From the NCBI GenBank assembly GCA_963576475.1, contig OY754972.1, forward strand, positions 26,818,424 to 26,882,423: a stretch of 64,000 nucleotides of DNA. The letters run 5' to 3'. Below, one piece after another: positions 11,547 to 24,169 of this stretch (position 1 is its first letter; each line of letters begins with the position of its first letter). The notes beneath the pieces are model-generated. The model saw only the letters and a list, made by a program, of their open reading frames with translations. It had not been told where the DNA came from and did not search any database. Origin of the DNA: Molanna angustata. Taxonomy: Eukaryota > Arthropoda > Insecta > Trichoptera > Molannidae. Both the position numbers and the translations under genes were made by a program.

Positions 11547-14500
11547 ATGATTATTAATATAACTGTTAGCCTTTTGTTGCTAGTGACTGGTGTATTTGGA
11601 CGGATAACTGAAACAAGAACGTATAACGAAATATCCAGTGTGAAAGATGACGTTAAAGAAGATGCAGAACTGGATACAGTAAGATACTTTATTCTTGATA
11701 AAATCATTGATTACTAAAATAGACATAATACTAAATATTTGAAAATATGAAAGAATAAGTATTATATTTCAACCAATTGAATTTCTTATGAAAATATGAA
11801 AGAATAAGTATTATATTTCAACCAATTGAATTTCTTATGAAAATATGAAAGAATAAGTATTATATTTCAACCAATTGAATTTCTTATGAAAATATGAAAG
11901 AATAAGTATTATATTTCAACCAATTGAATTTCTTATGAAAATATGAAAGAATAAGTATTATATTTCAACCAATTGAATTTCTTATGAAAATATGAAAGAA
12001 TAAGTATTATATTTCAACCAATTGAATTTCTTATGAAAATATGAAAGAATAAGTATTATATTTCAACCAATTGAATTTCTTATGAAAATATGAAAGAATA
12101 AGTATTATATTTCAACCAATTGAATTTCTTATGAAAATATGAAAGAATAAGTATTATATTTCAACCAATTGAATTTCTTATGAAAATATGAAAGAATAAG
12201 TATTATATTTCAACCAATTGAATTTCTTATGAAAATATGAAAGAATAAGTATTATATTTCAACCAATTGAATTTCTTATGAAAATATGAAAGAATAAGTA
12301 TTATATTTCAACCAATTGAATTTCTTATGAAAATATGAAAGAATAAGTATTATATTTCAACCAATTGAATTTCTTATGAAAATATGAAAGAATAAGTATT
12401 ATATTTCAACCAATTGAATTTCTTATGAAAATATGAAAGAATAAGTATTATATTTCAACCAATTGAATTTCTTATGAAAATATGAAAGAATAAGTATTAT
12501 ATTTCAACCAATTGAATTTCTTATGAAAATATGAAAGAATAAGTATTATATTTCAACCAATTGAATTTCTTATGAAAATATGAAAGAATAAGTATTATAT
12601 TTCAACCAATTGAATTTCTTATGAAAATATGAAAGAATAAGTATTATATTTCAACCAATTGAATTTCTTATGAAAATATGAAAGAATAAGTATTATATTT
12701 CAACCAATTGAATTTCTTATGAAAATATGAAAGAATAAGTATTATATTTCAACCAATTGAATTTCTTATGAAAATTTTTGACATGAAAAAACTCTTACTT
12801 AAATAATAATTAATAAAAATTCTTTCTTTGGTAGAATACAATGCAATAAAACCAATAATAGGAAAAATATGATTTAAAGTAAATTAATAGTTAAATTGTG
12901 TTTGGTTAGTAAATCAACCCGGAATTAAATTTCATAATAATTTAATCAACTTCAATAAGTAATGGTCACTCACTGACCATGTTTAGAGCGTCTTTTTTTA
13001 AATAGTAAAATTCCATAACGATCATACTTAGGTATAGATAAAATATAAGACATATTTATCTTATCAAACAAATATAAAAAATATCTTTTAAATAAACATA
13101 AATAATATCTATAGCAAATAAACTTAATTAATTTTGAAATATTCAATATTAAATTAATAATAATTTTAATTACAAATATGGGTTAACCAAAGTTTCAATC
13201 CATAAGTGTGTACTTGTGGATTGAAACTTTGGTTTCTAAAAGATAGAACATAAGCATTTAGTAATGCCAACATGGGATAATTATTGTAGATATATACAAA
13301 AAAATTTTGATCAATACAATAAAAAATATTATAGAGTATCATATTATTATGATAATTACCTTAAACCATCTTTTGTGGATGTATATGAGGTGAGAGCAGT
13401 ATATAGATTAAGAGATTATAGTGTTTGGTTCTTTGTACCTACCCCTAACAGGAAAACAGTGTGATGAATAAATGATAATAATAATAATAATAAGGACAAT
13501 TTATAAAGCGCCGTTTAGTGACAACCGTGGTCACCTCAAGGGCCTGATGATCAATAATATACCATCAATAAAAATAGGTTTTCACTAAATGCATTTGAAT
13601 GATTTAATTCTCTTACATCTTTTAGATATATATTTTAGGTTTAGTTTTACCACAAATGAAATTTTTTGTTAATAATTAATATTACATGTAGATCGGGTTA
13701 CTGAATAAATATGGCTATCCATCTCAGTCACATGAAGTACAGACTGAAGATGGATACCTCCTGACAATGCACCGAATAACAAATGGAAAAAATACCGTTC
13801 AAAAAGAAAACAAACCAGCTGTTTTATTAATGCACGGACTTCTTAGTTCATCTGCCGATTGGATTAATGCTGGACCAAATACAGGCTTAGGTAAATCTTT
13901 TTAACAAATACAGATCTATCTTTTATTATATCTATATTAATTAGTTACACTTCATTTTCATGAGTCTTGGGTGACTTGCACACTTTCTTAAAAGAATAAA
14001 CAGGAAAATCTGTACAATGGAAAATAATCATGTTAAAAGTTGCTGGTATAGTTCGAATTAGTATTTTATACCAGTATTCTTTTACTGCACATATTCTCAT
14101 TATTGTGTTTTTAATGAGGACCATTGAAAAATTATTAAGTTAGAATATCTAAACGCATATCAAATAAAGTCTTAGTGAAGATCTCATTTCAACCTTACTT
14201 ATCCTTAAATATTTATATTTGTGTTAACCTTGTTACTTTACACTATAATTATATCTTGATAAGTTATTATGTCTAAATGAACATTATGACTGGGTGAGTG
14301 ATAAAGGGTTTACTTATAATATGCTCAACAATATTTCCTAGTTATTCCTTATTCAAATAATATAATTTATAGGTTATCTATTGGCCGATGAAGGATTTGA
14401 CGTATGGATGGGCAACGTTCGTGGCAATACGTATTCTCGCAAGCATATTTCTATGAAACCCACAAACCCCATGTTTTGGAAATACAGTTGGAACGAAATA

Positions 14501-16328
14501 GGTTACTACGACCTCCCTGCAATGATTGACTTCATATTGAAGACAACTGGCCAGGACAAAATACATTATGCCGGGCATTCGCAAGGAAGCACTTCATTCT
14601 TTGTATTGATGTCTCAGAGGCCAAACTACAATGAAAAAATCAAATTGATGCATGCTTTAGCGCCCGTAGCTTACATGTCACATCTAAAAAGTCCGTTGAT
14701 GAAGTATGTCGCACCATTTGCAAACACAATTGAGGTAAACATTATATTAAATTATCAGTATAAGAATCGTGTCGTTCATTGTTTATGAACCAATTTCTTA
14801 ATAGATGGTGTTAGAGAAAAAGTTTCATTGTCATTCTCTAGAGGGCAATAGCGATTTCACCTTATACCATTATGTAGGTACATGTTTCAAATTAAGATAA
14901 GGGAACTCAATAAAAATGCATAATAATTATTAGTGAATGTTGCGCAAGAACTTAAAGTGAGCACCTAAGTCAGTCGATGACAGACTTAAAGTTCTGTAAG
15001 TGTCTGATTTCCCATTTCTCCTATAATATATATTCCAACTCCATCTCAATTGAGATATAAAATTGTTAAAAAGATGTAAACATTAGTTAACACAAATCAT
15101 TTATCTGTATTTCAATATCTTGTACACGTAAATTGTTCATTTTGTTTTTCAATATCTTCCAACCAACCAAATAAAAATACAGACAATGGTAGACCATCAA
15201 CAAAGTAGATTATTCTAATATAAATACTTTAGTTTAAATGGTCCTATAAGGTGGAGTGGATTATCTCCAAATGATGTCGACAATGATCAAATCTAGAGTA
15301 CATAAAATATCCTAAATACTAATTTGATTTTATTTTGTATTTTTAATGAATAAAAAAACAAAAGATTGTGTTTGTATTGTAAATTCAGTAGACATATTAG
15401 TTATAAACTGTAGATATATTCAACACATTTTTTTACACATTAGACCTTATATTTTCTTATAGCTACTGACATCTCTTATTGGAATGAATGAATTTCTACC
15501 AAGTTCAGAGCTAATGACAATTGCTAGTGAACTACTATGCCAGGATAGCTCAGTATTACAACCAGTATGTTCAAATATTCTATTTCTTTTGTGTGGATTC
15601 AATCCTGAACTCCTGAATTCTGTAAGTTAACTTTTTATTTTGTATTTATTATATGTTATTTCATTTTAATTATTAAAATCGCATATTTAAAAAAAAAATA
15701 ATGAATGGGAATGAAAGAAGGCAAAATAATTTAAATGTTTAATAAAACAGAACATTTGTGAAGCAATGCATTGATGTGAATGTAACATAGATTGTTTGTC
15801 AAGAGTACAGTGTGACTCTCTGTCGCTCTCTGACTACTCCAAATAAGAAAATGTCACATTGACACAAATGTATTTATTAAAATCTAAAAAACTAATATTT
15901 TGTCAATTAATGACAATTTCATTTTATTTAATTTGGTTGTTTTTCAGACAATGCTTCCAGTTTACTTAGCACATACTCCAGCTGGATCTTCTAGCAGACA
16001 ATTTGTTCACTACGCACAAGAGTACAATTCAGCCAAGTTTAGAAAATATGATCATGGTTTTATTGTAAATCTCGTTGAATATGGACAAACAACTCCGCCA
16101 AATTACGATTTGAAATTAGTCACAGCACCAGTAGCTTTACACTATGCTGAAAACGATTGGATGTCATCGCCTGTCGATGTTACTCAATTATATCATGAAT
16201 TGAGCAACGCTATAGGAATGTTCCAAGTACCACATCCTAAATTCAACCATTTAGATTACATGTGGGCTATTAATGCAAGAGAACTACTCTATAATCATGT
16301 AGTCCAACTAATGAAATCTTTTGATTAA
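11547..16328 (+). CDS. Lipase B: secreted acid lipase family (lipase 3-like)
   Basis: Predicted secreted alpha/beta-hydrolase lipase of 410 residues, within the usual length for insect acid lipases. Exons: 11547-11678, 13692-13890, 14373-14734, 15463-15621 and 15948-16328. All borders are GT..AG and phases join without a stop. Residues 1-18 form a signal peptide (MIINITVSLLLLVTGVFG). The acid-lipase N-terminal region follows (GLLNKYGYPSQSHEV, EDGYLLTMHR), with oxyanion-hole LLMHGLLSSSADW. The nucleophile is Ser180 in GHSQG, with Asp354 in AENDWM and His385 in FNHLDYMW completing a plausible triad. The start is the first ATG, at 11547; a GTG upstream in the same frame is not needed. The first intron holds a 21-copy 49-bp array. 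It is closest to lipase C by eye. Neighbours on both sides are paralogues in the same direction, pointing to tandem duplication. Substrate preference cannot be read from the sequence. Confidence 0.95.
11742..12770. repeat. Minisatellite: 21 tandem copies of a 49-bp unit
   Basis: The unit runs from AAAATATGAAAGAATAAGTA to ATTTCTTATG. 21 x 49 bp fits 11742-12770 exactly and I saw no difference between copies. It lies 63 bp into the first intron of lipase B. Perfect uniformity means very recent expansion or homogenisation, and the copy number is the kind of value an assembly can get wrong. Confidence 0.97.
13186..13233. repeat. 48-bp palindrome in intron 1 of lipase B
   Basis: ACCAAAGTTTCAATCCA is mirrored by TGGATTGAAACTTTGGT, with a short centre (TAAGTGTGTACTTG). 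It may be a foldback remnant. No duplication was seen. Confidence 0.7.
13400..13492 (+). repeat. Possible 3' end of a retroposon ending in (ATA)n
   Basis: AGAGATTATAGTGTTTGGTT..CCTACCCCTAACAGGAAAAC followed by a run of ATA triplets (13471-13492) looks like the 3' end of a common lepidopteran retroposon. This rests on memory of such ends; no coding domain supports it. Confidence 0.3.
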
Positions 16329-16408
16329 ATTATTAAATACTTGCATATTTAGATACAATTTTATTCAAAAATGTATTATATTAATACACACCCTAAAATG
16401 TATCACAG

Positions 16409-16414
16409 AATAAA
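16409..16414 (+). terminator. Poly(A) signal, lipase B
   Basis: AATAAA 81 bp after the lipase B stop codon. Confidence 0.6.
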
Positions 16415-17243
16415 TAATATATCTAAAAAACAAATCAAAATTTTTAATTCACATTTTTAATTTAAAAATGCTACGATAAAAAGAGTGTAAAGACATATGT
16501 CCAATGTACATACCTATAATTGATTCATAACAAATTATAAACTACATATGGAAAAGCTTCAATATCCATACGTAATAGCACTTTATTTATCATATTATTA
16601 TTATTGTAGAACAATACATAAGCATTCAAGATATGGCCATACAGAATGTTGATGCACATCTCATGTGTTAATAGTCTCCAATGAAAGTTTTTTAAATATG
16701 ATGGAGAAAGTGAGTTGCTGACCACTGTCAAAAGACACAAAGTCACATGCTTTGACAAATAGAGGGAAGACGAATTATGGGGCGTAAAACATAGCGTGGA
16801 TTAAAAATCTCAGGCAGTGTTTCGGAATTCTGGATGTGGCGTCACTAATTAAGTTGACGCAAGATCGTAGTGAGTTTGGTGTGATGGTTGCCAACCTCTG
16901 TTAGGAGCAACACAAGAAGAATGATATCAGTATTGTGTTGTAGGAGGAAAATGTAAGTCATTACTTTTTATACAAAGTATAGTTTAGATTCAACCATTCT
17001 TAATACAATTTCATACCTTCCCCTGGGCTAGTAGGAGTTAAGCCAAAAATTATCAAGTACGTGAAAGGTAGGCAGAAATATACATTCATTTTAATTCGCA
17101 CTTCAAAATTTTTAATAAAAGTAGGTAATCTTTTTCACTATATGGAATCACATAGTTTTACTGTAGAAAATATGGGCATCCATTTGAAATGAATGGAATA
17201 AAATGACTACAATAACATCAAAAAGAGAAAATATTTCAATTAA

Positions 17244-18189
17244 CTAGTTGCATATAACACATGAGATCCAACTGTCGATAGCGATAGTATGTATAGTTGA
17301 AGAATAAGTACCAAACTATAAACCCATATATACAAATTATTTAATATTTTAAGATATTTGGTTTTCTATACAACACATGTACATACCTAGGTATGTATGT
17401 CAAGATAGGATAGTATGGAGGTCAGTCCTTTGATCCTAGCCGGAATATGAAAACAGCATGATGGTATGTATGTATGTTTGGAGATTAGTATCAAACTATT
17501 AAGTCTTCTTAGATATTGTGTGTAGGCTATTGCCATCCAAATTGTATGAAGCAATGTCGTCACTAAATTCAATTTTTATAAAAATTGTTAAAAAAAATTG
17601 AGATGTGCTAATACAATGTTAGTATTTTTTATAGAAAATTAAATTTTCTAGTTGGGGTGTTACGGCTTTTTTCGATATTTTTAAAAAAAATGGAAATATA
17701 GGCAGTTAATCTCATAAATTTATCATAAAAAAATATTTTTCTTAATAAAAAATGTTTGAGAAACCCTGGAATTTTTTTGAAAAACTAATTTTAGTTTTTG
17801 TATTTGTCTATGTTCGTATCAATTTTCAGCATTTTAGCTTTTATGGTTTCTGAGATACATGAAAAATAAACCAAAAATTCAAAAGTTGATAACCCCTGAC
17901 TGAAACAAAAACTCAAAATTCTGAGTATAAAAGTTTTGTAGGCCTATCACTGTTTATATATTCAATCCGTATATGGAATATATATGCTGCGAAGCCTCTA
18001 AGTTGGTGTTTTTTGACTTCAAAGTTGGAAAAGCCGTGAAAAAAATAGACCCTGCATACAATTCTTGCGTATCTAGGATTTAAACTGCCTCTTCCTTCAA
18101 GAGAATTTCATTCTCTTGAACGAATCGACAGTTGGATAATGTCGATTCATTCAGAGAATTGAATTCTCATGAACGAATCGACAGTTGGA
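17244..18189 (-). mobile_element. Helitron-like non-autonomous repeat (family H), copy 1
   Basis: About 0.95 kb. Read on the minus strand it starts TCCAACTGTCGATTCGTTC and ends near CATGTGTTATATGCAACTAG: a 5' TC start, a 3' hairpin (CATGT..) and a CTAG end. An inverted copy of the 5' end (ATCGACAGTTGGAT) sits just inside the 3' end. This fits Helitron/Helentron-type (HINE) elements. A second internal copy of the 5' end lies at about 18128-18139, so the right part is rearranged. No frame is present. Confidence 0.7.
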
Positions 18190-18199
18190 CTACCTCAAA

Positions 18200-18670
18200 T
18201 AGATAAATGGTTTGATGGTATGTCTGTATGAAGCTTTAGTGTAAGAGTGTCAGTAGATATTGTGTATTTTGCCATACAAATTGAAACAATGTCGTCACTA
18301 AATACAATTTCAATAAAAATTGTTAAAAAAGTTTCAGATGGTACTGCACATTATGCACATATTTTTTATAGAAAATTAAATTATCTAGTTGGGGTGTTCC
18401 GGCTCTTTTCGATAATTTTAAAAATATTGAAAATATAGGCAGTTAAACACATAAATTAAATTCCTTGTTCATTAAAGAACATAATATTTATTTTTGAATA
18501 GTAAAACAATATTATTTTTTATTGATGACAAGACTCTATTCATTTTTTCACCGTATGTACCTATGTACGTACAAAATTCAATAAATCCAATTTTAAATAA
18601 TTACAAAAATCTATTATTTAACAGTCTCAATAAATATTTTACTTAATAAATGTTTGAGAAACTCTGGATC
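18200..18670 (-). mobile_element. Family H repeat, partial copy 1b
   Basis: GTCACTAAATACAATTTCAA, TTAAATTATCTAGTTGGGGT and GGCAGTTAAACACATAAATT follow in the same order as in copies 1 and 5. Both ends are missing. It lies directly after copy 1, as if the region had been duplicated. Confidence 0.6.
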
Positions 18671-18832
18671 ATTTTCATATTATAGGGGTATGCATGTTGG
18701 GAGGAAGCTTTATTATTTAATTATGAATATTAATATAATATCAGAAAGGTTGCGAGTTTAATTACGTGTTCAAATCATCTCCCAATACACATACCACTAT
18801 TTTAAATATTGCAATTTAATATAATCAGTTTA

Positions 18833-18940
18833 ACAGCCCTGTAGGTGCCTTGATTTCCCGGTTCTCCTACAATAAATATTCCAACTTCGTCTCTATTGAG
18901 ATAATTAAAAATCTGTCAAAAAATATCTTTGACTCCCGAC
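18833..18940. repeat. Dispersed repeat related to 14985-15080
   Basis: CCCTGTAGGTGCCTTGATTT, CCCGGTTCTCCTACAATAAA and a TCTCTATTGAGATAATT stretch match the order at 14985-15080 (in intron 3 of lipase B). The beginning resembles the reverse complement of the 55-bp unit of the array at 641-2510. Confidence 0.45.
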
Positions 18941-19920
18941 AGGGAAAAAAATCCAATGTTTGCGCATATGCAATAATAAAAATATTCGATAATCAGTTTA
19001 ATTGAATTTAATATAAATAATTGAGTGATGAAGAGCTTCATAATAAAAGAGTACTTACATATACTACATTTATTTTCAGTTCAATCAATTTATAAAATAT
19101 AACACTCGTTCCGTGATGTTGAGGTCAATATAATTCTTTAATAGCAGAGCGCTGTGACTAAGCCGCCGGCTGATGAGCGAATAAGGGCTGGATATTTTAC
19201 CGATAGTTCCTTGACCGTCTGTTGGATCTGCTAACCGTCTGTAATTTCAACAATTCATAGGACAGACTACCAAGGAGAAACAACCTCAGCCTTACATAGG
19301 GAGTAAATTAACACCGAAGCTAGTTACCGAGGCGGTTCTGCATAAGGAACGCCTCCATCACAGCACTCTCGGTGCAACTTGATTGTGGCTGTATGTAATA
19401 GAGCAAGTTCCAATCCATGTTGGAGGTTATCCTCTCTTCCTTTGTACAATGAACATGGGTGCTCCGCATGTTGGTTCAGTTGTTACACTAATGTTGGCTC
19501 TAATCTGCCAGTTTTTTTTTATTATTTATTTCTATTCACACCAGTGTCTATGAATGACAAAACGCAATCACCTTATAACCATAGAATAACAAAGAGTGCC
19601 ATTTAGCCATCACCAAATCTCATCTTGTATTGTCTCTTTAATGTCCATATTTATCTATTTACTCTTTCAAACCTTTTAGTTTTTAATATATTCAATTCTA
19701 TAGACATAAATTTCCAACTCCTAGTATGTATAATTATATTGACATTTATTATATAATATGAATTGTATTGGTAGCAAATAAAAATATAACAATAATTTTA
19801 ACGTCTTGATCAATTACATTGTTTAGCAATAAATGCATTGAAATGTTCTTTGATTTTTATCAGATTTATATCTTGACTAGACTACCTATAAATATATCTT
19901 ATCAGATGCTTTATAAATTA
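18941..19920. other. Intergenic, no gene recognised
   Basis: A 300-bp patch at about 19110-19510 is less AT-rich and looks like the untranslated part of a mobile element. No protein domain or RNA gene was recognised. Confidence 0.35.
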
Positions 19921-20056
19921 CATAGTTCAACAATGAGGTTCACCACCCATTCTGAATGTTGTTTTTTTAGGTGAGACGAGACTGGTGTGTGTTGTGTTTC
20001 CTTTTTAGTAATGCACACTTGTCGCCGGTCACCCCACTTTGTGAGATATGCCATGA
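19921..20056 (+). repeat. Dispersed repeat family R, copy 2
   Basis: GTTCAACAATGAGGTTCACC, GGTGAGACGAGACTGGTGTG and CTTGTCGCCGGTCACCCCAC match the order of 35990-36180. The copy lacks the left part. Confidence 0.55.
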
Positions 20057-20272
20057 TAGTATATATGCTTTATAAATATTGGAACATTTACAAACCTATC
20101 ATCTTTTACAGACTAAAGAAAAATATGCATCAATACATTTTTATCAAAGGAAACTATGAACTCTGATTTCTTTTGTTGTATAAGAAAACTTGCATAATAT
20201 TTATAAAAGGTAATCTTTTTCAAACAACTAAATTATTATATCTCATGATTAAATCTTTTGATTATAATCACC

Positions 20273-20291
20273 TTATCATACCATATAAAAG
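20273..20291 (+). promoter_or_regulatory. Lipase C core promoter: GATA-type site plus TATA box
   Basis: TTATC (20273-20277) lies six bases before TATAAAAG (20284-20291), which is 61 bp before the ATG of lipase C. The spacing is the same as in lipase B. Confidence 0.65.
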
Positions 20292-20351
20292 GAACTATTT
20301 TCAATTAACTTTTTATTTGGCTCACATTTCATCATCAAAAGGATTCAAAAC

Positions 20352-22989
20352 ATGGCATTCAGTGTCATCCTAAGTTTATTGTTAGTAACAAGTGTGTTTG
20401 GAGATTTTTCAAATGAGAATATAAATACAAAAATAAGTGATGATGTGTTAGAAGATGCTGAATTGGATACTGTAAGATTTTATAAATCTATTTACTTTTT
20501 TTAAGCATTTTTGTTATAACGTATCTTAATATTATGTTTTGTTTACTCATTAGACTTCTAAATTTTTTATAGATTGGCCTTCTAAGGAAGTATAACTATC
20601 CTTCAGAAACTCATGTAGTGCAAACAGAAGATGGATACCTTCTCTCTGTACATAGAATGTGGAAAGGTGAAAAACCTAATGGCAAGCCAGTAGCTTTCCT
20701 AATGCATGGACTGCTTAGCTCATCCGCAGATTGGATCAATGCTGGTCCTAAGGTTGGCTTAGGTAACTCCGCATATATTATAGAATTTCATAAAAATTCA
20801 AACCAAATTCACCTCTTAAATGAGATCTATCAAAAGATACGATAAAGTAAACTAATCATAATCATAATGTATGTACATGTTTTTTCCAGAAAATTATGAT
20901 AAAACAATACAAATATTTTCATAAAAATTTCAGGATATTTGTTAGCAAATGAAGGATTTGATGTATGGATGGGAAACGTTCGAGGAAATAAATATTCTCG
21001 TAAACACATAACTATAAACCCTTCACAATCATCATTTTGGAAATACAGTTGGAATGAAATTGGTTATTATGATCTTCCTGCTATGATTGATGCAATTTTG
21101 AGGTTGACTGGACAAGAGAAGATACACTATGCTGGCCATTCGCAAGGAACTACGACATTCTTTTTGTTGATGTCACTGAGGCCAGAATACAATAATAAAA
21201 TTAAATCAATGCATGCCCTGGCACCTGTGGCTTACATGTCTCATCTAAAAAGCCCATTATTAAAATATCTGTCACCCCTGGCAAACACAGCTGAGGTAAG
21301 AGTTTTTATAATATCTATTTTTACTACCTATCGCAATTTTTAAAACAAAATCTGTATACTTTTCTAGTCAAAATTTCATTCAAACAATAAAAAACTGCCT
21401 TGAAATTGAATTTCGGATAAAAACATGTTTTTATTCTTAAAAAAAGTTATATGAAGGGTACAATAACAGTTATTTGCAGGATTACACTTTTATGAATTAT
21501 AGTAATTTATTAGTTATGTTCGATAAAGATATAAATAACTGGTAATTAATATAAATTAATTTTCTTTTTTTAGGGATTACTGTCATTTATTGGAATGAAT
21601 GAATTACTTCCCAGTAATAAGTTGATGACAATTGCTAGTGAACTATTATGTAATGATAACTCTATTTTCCAACCTGTTTGTTCAAACATTCTATTCCTTA
21701 TGTGTGGTTACAATCCAGATCTTCTTAATACAGTAAGCACATTCAAAGCATCTATTATGATAATAAAAAATAAATAAATAAATTATTATATTGGATGTCA
21801 TAGTTAATAATATGGATAGCCTAGTCTTCACACCATTTTTTTAAAACATAACCTACAAAAGTTTGGTAAAAATACCAATTTAGTCATTTATTTTAATTAT
21901 TTAAGTTACTTTTTTTTAAATATATAATGCAACTGGCTCAGGCCAGTCGCAATTATAACTACAAACAAACCTAACCAACCTATTTTTACCAAACTTTTGT
22001 AGGTTAGGTTTACAAAAATGGTGTAAATACAAAAATCCTAATAATATATTTAATAGACAAAAACACAAAAATCTAGATGACTCTAATTTTAACACCATAG
22101 AGACATGACTCCCTGAGATGTCACTACAAGGCGAAGAGACAGACCATAGACCACATTGTGTCCGAGTGTGGTCTTCTTCTTCTTGTTGTCTGACTCGGCG
22201 ACAAAATACATTTTGAACATTAACCTCAGACTATGAGTGCTAATTTCTACTATTTACGTCTGAACTTTGTGTTATATGACCTCTAAGATTTGATGTCCCA
22301 TACAATAAATAAATAAGGCACAAAAGTCATTTAATGAATTCTTCCAATTGCTTATTCTTAATTAATTATTCTCCTTTAGTTGATAAACTTGCAAATTTTT
22401 TGGTACCCTTATAAAACCTAAATATAAACCTATCTTTGGTTTTTACTTTTTTTCTTATACATATCTTAAAATAAAAATGCTTGTGTTCCAGATGAATGAA
22501 ATTAGTCTAAGCAGGATTCTTACACTGGATTGCTAGACCATAGCTGACTAGAGCACTAACTGCTCTATCACCTTAAATAGATTAATTAAAATAATTTTCT
22601 ATTTACAGACAATGCTCCCAGTTTTTTTGGCTCACACTCCGGCTGGGTCGTCTAGCAGACAATTTGTTCATTACGCACAAGAATACATATCGGCTAAATT
22701 CAGAAAATACGATCATGGTTCGTTTGGCAATCTCGCTGAATATGGATCTCTGGTTCCACCAGATTACCATTTGAAACAAGTCACGGCACCAGTAGCTTTG
22801 CATTATTCTGACAACGATTGGATGTCATCACCGATTGATGTCCAACAACTATATAAAGAACTAAGCAATCCAATTGGAATGTTCAAAGTTCCACATCCTA
22901 AATTTAATCATTTAGATTACATGTGGGCTATAAATGCGACAGATCTTCTATATAACAGAATTGCAGGACTAATGAAAGCTTTTGATTGA
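20352..22989 (+). CDS. Lipase C: secreted acid lipase family (lipase 3-like)
   Basis: Predicted secreted lipase of 403 residues. Exons: 20352-20471, 20573-20762, 20934-21295, 21574-21732 and 22609-22989; all GT..AG, all in frame. Signal peptide MAFSVILSLLLVTSVFG (1-17). The second exon carries EDGYLLSVHR and LMHGLLSSSADW; it is three codons shorter than in B and D because the linker between them is shorter. Likely triad: Ser173 (GHSQG), Asp347 (SDNDWM) and His378 (FNHLDYMW). It is the most compact of the four genes; only its last intron holds a recognisable mobile-element piece. It closely resembles B in the nucleophile exon (GFDVWMGNVRGN.YSRKH, KYSWNEIGYYDLPAMID), so B and C look like the youngest duplicates. 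Role inferred from the family only. Confidence 0.96.
22110..22310 (+). mobile_element. LINE 3' end fragment (RNase H-side C-terminus)
   Basis: The plus strand reads QTIDHIVSECGLLL, the histidine/cysteine string typical of the C-terminus of several LINE clades, followed by a decayed remainder and an (AATA)n-like tail near 22303-22314. It lies in the last intron of lipase C. Stops interrupt the frame. Confidence 0.5.
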
Positions 22990-23016
22990 AACAACATTTT
23001 TTTATCAAAATGTATA

Positions 23017-23022
23017 AATAAA
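23017..23022 (+). terminator. Poly(A) signal, lipase C
   Basis: AATAAA 28 bp after the lipase C stop; further AATAAA copies follow within 30 bp. Confidence 0.65.
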
Positions 23023-23281
23023 ATAATGCTCAATAAACATCGAAATAAATAAACGAAAATAAAAAACAATATGTCTTTCAATTATCATTTCCCTTCAAAT
23101 AATTAATTCGTTGAACTCTCCATTTCTTATTCATGAGTGCCATATCTGTAACTATTATTTGAATGTTACAATTTCTAAACAGAAAAATCAGCTAAACTAT
23201 TGCTGAATTCTTCACATCACAAGAGATTAAATTGAATGGTAAATACAAATTTGTTTTATAAAAGTAATTATAGATTAATTT

Positions 23282-23414
23282 ATGAATTTGAGAGTCGGAA
23301 TAACAAATTGGAGGAGAGCGGCGAAGGACAGGGACGGTTGGAGAAGGATTCTGGGAGAAGCCAGGGCACACACAGGGCTGTAGAGCCAATGATGATGATG
23401 ATGAATTTGAGAGT
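23282..23414 (+). mobile_element. Very short 5'-truncated LINE tail with 14-bp target duplication
   Basis: A 105-bp insert (23296-23400) reads as the end of a LINE ORF (DRDGWRRILGEARAHTGL) followed by (ATG)n. ATGAATTTGAGAGT is present on both sides (23282-23295 and 23401-23414), the mark of target-primed insertion. The small ORFs here are not host genes. Confidence 0.85.
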
Positions 23415-24169
23415 AGTTTGAAATATTTGATAGTTGCAAAATATAAAAGGTGTTTATGTTTATTTAACCAAGATATCAATATGATAATAATTGAACTTAT
23501 TGTCGGTGTGTTGAAGGATGCAAAGTGAACCTAATGCCTTCAATACTAATCTAAGAAAAAAATCATACAAATTGTTCCAGGCATGAAGGCATGTTACTAG
23601 TTCCAGCAGGGCAAATACCGTTCCATGGTAACCCATGTTGTGGTGGAAACTACTAGAGTCTACAATCTGAATCTACCCGTTTGCATTCTGTTTCCGGTTG
23701 GCTCTCTGATTGGTTGAGATCTCGTAGTATTAAGTCAAATGAGCTGTGAAATTTTATATTAAATGCGAAAAATTAAAAGAATATTATATATTTAATTTAT
23801 AATAATTTATAATTCAATTTATAAAGCAACTCGCTCACGCGAGTCGTTATTATTATTATACACAAACTTAAACCTAACCTAAGAATGCAGAAAAGAAACT
23901 CAGGGGCTAGACGCTACTGTGGAAACTTACGTCATAAACCTATGTAGCAAAAGTATTCTATATAGAAAATATCTAAATGGAGAGTTTTTATTTAACCGTT
24001 TGACCGGACTTAGTTTATAAAATACAACAATTTTTGAAGAGCACTACAAACATTTGGTATTTAATAATGGAAAATTGATTAAAAATTTCAAAGCAGAACA
24101 TTCATACAACATCAAGTACACCATGTACAGTAATTTTCCATCCTAAATTTTCTCCAATAGTGTGTCTGT
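23415..24169. other. Intergenic, no gene seen
   Basis: Sequence between lipase C and lipase D with no recognisable feature apart from an AT-rich stretch at 23755-23865. Confidence 0.3.

Noticed and set aside
13264..13464. 66-codon plus ORF as a small host gene
   Set aside because: AT-rich with many Tyr/Asn, inside intron 1 of lipase B, and it ends in a retroposon-like tail.
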